Position numbers and translations under genes: made by a program. A stretch of DNA of 64,000 nucleotides from an uncultured Roseobacter sp. (GTDB taxonomy: Bacteria; Pseudomonadota; Alphaproteobacteria; Rhodobacterales; Rhodobacteraceae): contig NZ_CANLYL010000003.1 in NCBI RefSeq assembly GCF_947495275.1, positions 454,066 through 518,065 of the forward strand. The letters run 5' to 3'. The stretch's first letter is position 1. Each line of letters starts with the position of its first letter. Under the pieces are notes generated by a model. That model did not search any database, was not told where the DNA came from, and saw only the letters and a program-made list of their open reading frames with translations. Shown piece by piece: positions 61,270-64,000 of the stretch.

Positions 61270-62222
61270 TCTATTTTCCTTATTTTAGGGGCAAGCAGTA
61301 CGAGCTGATTACGATCAGAGAGAGTGCCCCCACGCTAAGCGCAAGCGGCTTTGTTCCCATTGTCGAGCCAGTTAAATCGCAGCTCAACGGTTTGAGTAAA
61401 ACGATTGATGCCACCCTCGAAGAAGGGGCGGGCATTATCGTGATTGTGAATCCCCGGATAGGAGATTTCTCAGGCTCTAACGCTGAGCTAGTGAACCTGA
61501 TCAACGAAAAGCATGGTGAGGATAAGCAAGTCACTGTTGGCGTCTTGCTGGATGAGTCTACGACGCTCGAACAGGCAAGCGCTATCATCGGCACCTTCGA
61601 AGGCCACAACATTGCATTGGTGCATAGCGGGTTTTCTCAGTCGAAAGCCCTAGCAGCCGAAATCGAAGGTAATGCGGAGATCGGCTGTAGCGTGTTTGAA
61701 GACGGAAAATCCGGTAAGCTTTACCAGAAGCATTTCGCATACCAACAGCACCGTGTGCTCTTGAGGAATGGGTTCGAGAAACGACGGAATGCAGATCATC
61801 CTGACAACGAGGTGTTTTCAGACCTGCATCTCACCTACGGTCTTGAAGGGATGACAGGGTTTGCTGACTTTCTGATGGTTGGCGATGACTACCAAGAAAG
61901 TGGTGGACCGGCCTACACAGTTGCCATCCATCTGACCTATATAAATGCTGCCGACGACGACATCATGTATATCCGCCACTTCAAGTCTGATAGGCAGGAT
62001 ACTCCAACTGACCCCGCCGGTAAGTTTGCTGAAGCTCTGGCGAAGCTAATTTCGTATTTGGGTTCGCCAGACAACCAGTATTACGAGACATCAGCGATTG
62101 CAGAGTTTAGAGAGCTTCATGCAAAGGGGCATTACCCTGGTTTGGGCTACGTGAAGAAGCTCGCCATGAAGCATCATATCGAGACCTTCGCACAATACTT
62201 CGAGGATAATCCGGCCCAGTGA
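61266..62222 (+). CDS. sce7725-family protein
   Basis: A 318-residue protein beginning MIYFPYFRGKQYELITIRES, the hallmark of the sce7725 family, then ASGFVPIVEPVKSQLNG. It looks like a TIM-barrel or beta-protein fold related to the T4 beta family; no catalytic residues are identified. The start is a TTG in the four-base overlap TTGA with the preceding stop. Middle gene of the three-gene operon. Confidence 0.75.
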   Translation: MIYFPYFRGKQYELITIRESAPTLSASGFVPIVEPVKSQLNGLSKTIDATLEEGAGIIVIVNPRIGDFSGSNAELVNLINEKHGEDKQVTVGVLLDESTTLEQASAIIGTFEGHNIALVHSGFSQSKALAAEIEGNAEIGCSVFEDGKSGKLYQKHFAYQQHRVLLRNGFEKRRNADHPDNEVFSDLHLTYGLEGMTGFADFLMVGDDYQESGGPAYTVAIHLTYINAADDDIMYIRHFKSDRQDTPTDPAGKFAEALAKLISYLGSPDNQYYETSAIAEFRELHAKGHYPGLGYVKKLAMKHHIETFAQYFEDNPAQ

Positions 62223-63268
62223 TGTTGTGTTGCCCAGAGTGTTTTGGGGACGCAGGCTTGCGAGATCAGATTATCCCCCAACGATCATCACAAACAGGAA
62301 CGTGCCCGACGTGTGGTTCTGAGAGCCAACCGCTTCTGCCCGCCCGCGAGCTGGCGGATTATTTTGAACTTCTCCTGACAATCTACCCACAAGTTGACGA
62401 TGGGAAGTCGTTGGTTGAGTGGCTCAGCGCAGACTGGTCGCTGTTCCATAGTCCCAATGTTTCTGAAGCGCAGGCGCAGATTCTTCTGGGCGAGATTTTT
62501 GATGATGGTGAGATCGTGCGTGGGCAGTTCGGTCTGTCAGAGAGTTGCCGCACCGACAGCTTGGAACGGTGGCGCGCGCTCACTGATGAACTCAAATACG
62601 CCAATCGCTACTTCCCAGATAGCGTGATAGACACAGAACGCTTGGAGGTTCATCTTTCAAACCTCATTCTGCGTGACGGCGAAAAGCCCGATATCTGGTA
62701 TCGATCCAGGATCGAGAAAGACGAACAGCCAATCCCTATCGATAAGATGGGAGCACCACCGGCCAAGCTCGCCAGTTCAGGCCGTGCCAATCCCATTGGT
62801 ATCCCGTATCTGTATCTCGGATCGACGGTTGAGACAGCGATCTGTGAGGTGCGCGCGCAGCCAGGCGAGATCGTCAGCGTTGCTGAGTTTGTTCTTGATA
62901 GTGGACTAAAGATCGTTGACCTACGCGCCCCAAGAACTCTCATTTCGCCGTTTTTGGAAGAGGACGAAGGCAGCATTGCGCTTCTGCGGGGAGACATCGA
63001 CTTCTTAGAGATCCTCGGTAAAGAGCTAGCCACCCCGGTGGTTCCTGACGGCGCCGCAATCAACTACATACCGAGCCAGTTCCTATGCGAGTTCATCAAG
63101 AAGTGCGGGTTCGACGGCGTAGCCTACAGCAGTTCGCTCAGCAATGGCATGAATGTCGCGCTGTTCTTGCCTGAGAAGGCCACCGGTCAATTAGTCGCAG
63201 AGTATGAAGTTGCCGGCCTCTCGTTGGAGTATCGGCCTTTTGCACGCGGCGATGCGAACATCTCATGA
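62222..63268 (+). CDS. RES-domain protein with N-terminal zinc ribbon
   Basis: A 348-residue protein. The N-terminal Cys pairs (C4/C7 and C28/C31, CCPEC then GTCPTCGSE) are a zinc ribbon and a helical region follows. The C-terminal RES domain (about 175-335) shows RANPIGIPYLYLG, TAICEVRA and the closing YIPSQFLCEFIK with GFDGVAYSSS. RES domains of known toxins degrade NAD+. Residues for NAD+ binding (Arg, Tyr, Glu, Ser) are present in these blocks. ATG at 62222 overlaps the preceding stop (TGATG); a GTG at 62219 is also possible. No RES-antitoxin of Xre type is adjacent. Confidence 0.8.
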   Translation: MLCCPECFGDAGLRDQIIPQRSSQTGTCPTCGSESQPLLPARELADYFELLLTIYPQVDDGKSLVEWLSADWSLFHSPNVSEAQAQILLGEIFDDGEIVRGQFGLSESCRTDSLERWRALTDELKYANRYFPDSVIDTERLEVHLSNLILRDGEKPDIWYRSRIEKDEQPIPIDKMGAPPAKLASSGRANPIGIPYLYLGSTVETAICEVRAQPGEIVSVAEFVLDSGLKIVDLRAPRTLISPFLEEDEGSIALLRGDIDFLEILGKELATPVVPDGAAINYIPSQFLCEFIKKCGFDGVAYSSSLSNGMNVALFLPEKATGQLVAEYEVAGLSLEYRPFARGDANIS

Positions 63269-63339
63269 CCGCGAGAGCTGCATCCGCGGTGTCCTCGTCG
63301 TGGCTATTCACACTTTTTGAATGCCGAAGACATTGATCA

Positions 63340-63401
63340 AGGTCCGGTTTGGCGGACCTCAACGCACCAATATAAGCACCCGCTAAAAGCCCGCTTCGGG
63401 C
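63340..63401. other. Two hairpins in the gap after the RES gene
   Basis: AGGTCCG-N6-CGGACCT (63340-63359) and GCCCG-CTT-CGGGC (63389-63401). Neither has a clear T-run on the plus strand. They may end the three-gene transcript. Confidence 0.3.
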
Positions 63402-63429
63402 CGCCTAGCGCTGAAGTTAGGATAAAATC

Positions 63430-63852
63430 ATGACATACATCGCCTCTCTTACCGAGATAGCGATTGCTGCAGACAGAAAATTCGCCGCGCTTCGTAAGGA
63501 CTTGGATAGCCCATTCGTCCACAGCTACCCTAGGGGATGCTGTGAGCTTGTTGCAGTCCATTTGGGTTCAGTTCTAGAGAATGAGAACCCCCACAAAGAG
63601 GTGCAGATTGTACGAGCTTACAACCGCAATTCCAACGATTGGCACTATTGGGTGGAAATGGGCAATATGGTGTTGGACTTGACTGCCCACCAGTTCGAGC
63701 AATATCGGGAGCCACTTATTTGCGCTAAACCAAGCCCACTGGAAGTTCGCTTCCCTGATATTGAACGTATTTCTGCAAGCGACGCTGTGTGTGTTGCTCA
63801 ATTCGAGATAAACCCCCAAATAGAAACCATTTTTGCGGTGTTTAAGAGTTAG
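63430..63852 (+). CDS. Small protein with a possible Cys-His-Asp triad
   Basis: A 140-residue protein. PRGCCELVAVHLG (C37/C38), NDWHYWVEM (H72) and LDLTAHQFEQY (D83) are arranged as in papain/transglutaminase-like cysteine hydrolases and as in arylamine acetyltransferase-type folds. No signal peptide. AGGAT lies ahead of the ATG. No named family is recognised. Next to a RES operon and a ubiquitin-like operon, a small peptidase could be an effector, but this is speculation. Confidence 0.55.
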   Translation: MTYIASLTEIAIAADRKFAALRKDLDSPFVHSYPRGCCELVAVHLGSVLENENPHKEVQIVRAYNRNSNDWHYWVEMGNMVLDLTAHQFEQYREPLICAKPSPLEVRFPDIERISASDAVCVAQFEINPQIETIFAVFKS

Positions 63853-63874
63853 GCTGGAGAGCGGTGGAGGGTAA

Positions 63875-64000
63875 ATGGCGGCTTTGGGGAAGCTGCGCCG
63901 CAGCGACGGCACGCGCAACGGATGGCCTGTGTGGATGGCTCCTGCATTGCAAGAGATTTCTGTGATTGCGATGGTCTGTCAGTACAGTCGTGTGTCCGGC
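63875..64000 (+). CDS. Partial open frame at the right edge
   Basis: From ATG 63875 an open frame of 42 codons continues past the edge (MAALGKLRRSDGTRNGWPVW). GGAGGG is upstream. Too short to assign. Confidence 0.3.
   Translation, partial: MAALGKLRRSDGTRNGWPVWMAPALQEISVIAMVCQYSRVSG

Noticed and set aside
1..64000. CRISPR array or insertion sequence
   Set aside because: No regularly spaced repeats and no transposase with terminal repeats were seen on reading both strands.

Overview
The window is about 64 kb of chromosome from a marine alphaproteobacterium of the Roseobacter/Rhodobacterales type. The evidence is a GTG-started petA followed by petB and petC, the petP-petR regulator pair, an xseB-ispA-dxs isoprenoid operon, an FMN-riboswitch-controlled type II lumazine synthase, a thiBPQ transporter behind a TPP riboswitch, and generally high GC. 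No rRNA, CRISPR array or intact insertion sequence was seen.

Region 1 (1-40260) is conserved chromosome. From left to right: a PAS-domain sensor (cut by the edge), msrB-msrA, a periplasmic glutathione peroxidase, a frameshifted GlxA-type regulator, a ClpP paralogue, an HU protein, and a translationally coupled adenine deaminase/AMP nucleosidase pair (purine salvage). Next comes a LysR-controlled catabolic cluster (class II aldolase, membrane di-iron hydroxylase, acyl-CoA dehydrogenase, NDP-forming acyl-CoA synthetase, crotonase) of unknown substrate. It is followed by ExoD, dxs-ispA-xseB, petR-petP, ilvE, cobO, a TetR/DM13 pair, aroC, thiBPQ, ribH, petABC, a Crp/Fnr regulator, mtaB and dapF.

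Region 2 (40265-55376) is an integrated element of about 15 kb in tRNA-Lys(UUU), bounded by 47-bp direct repeats of the tRNA 3' half. It carries a tyrosine integrase, an AlpA/MerR-like excisionase, a 1028-residue primase-helicase, a DUF4055-type portal, a TerS candidate and a large terminase encoded as two overlapping genes (ATPase and nuclease). No capsid, protease, tail or lysis gene is recognisable, so it looks like a phage satellite or a reduced prophage rather than a complete phage. Its probable cargo is a 664-residue GHKL ATPase with a C-terminal PD-(D/E)XK nuclease signature, a plausible anti-phage protein.

Region 3 (55377-64000, continuing past the edge) is a defence-like island directly beyond attR. 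It holds a KptA RNA 2'-phosphotransferase and a small Ala/Lys/Ser repeat protein. It then holds a three-gene ubiquitin-like operon: a multi-ubiquitin protein with three beta-grasp units, an E1/ThiF-like enzyme with an extra N-terminal domain, and a small Cys/His zinc protein of DUF6527 type. Divergent from this operon is an XRE repressor plus ImmA/IrrE metallopeptidase pair with dyad operators between them, which suggests a damage- or infection-triggered switch controlling a ubiquitin-like conjugation system. Further right are a coupled sce7726-type nuclease / sce7725-type / RES-domain operon and a small protein with a possible Cys-His-Asp triad. The island may be a second, tandem element whose distal att site lies outside the window.
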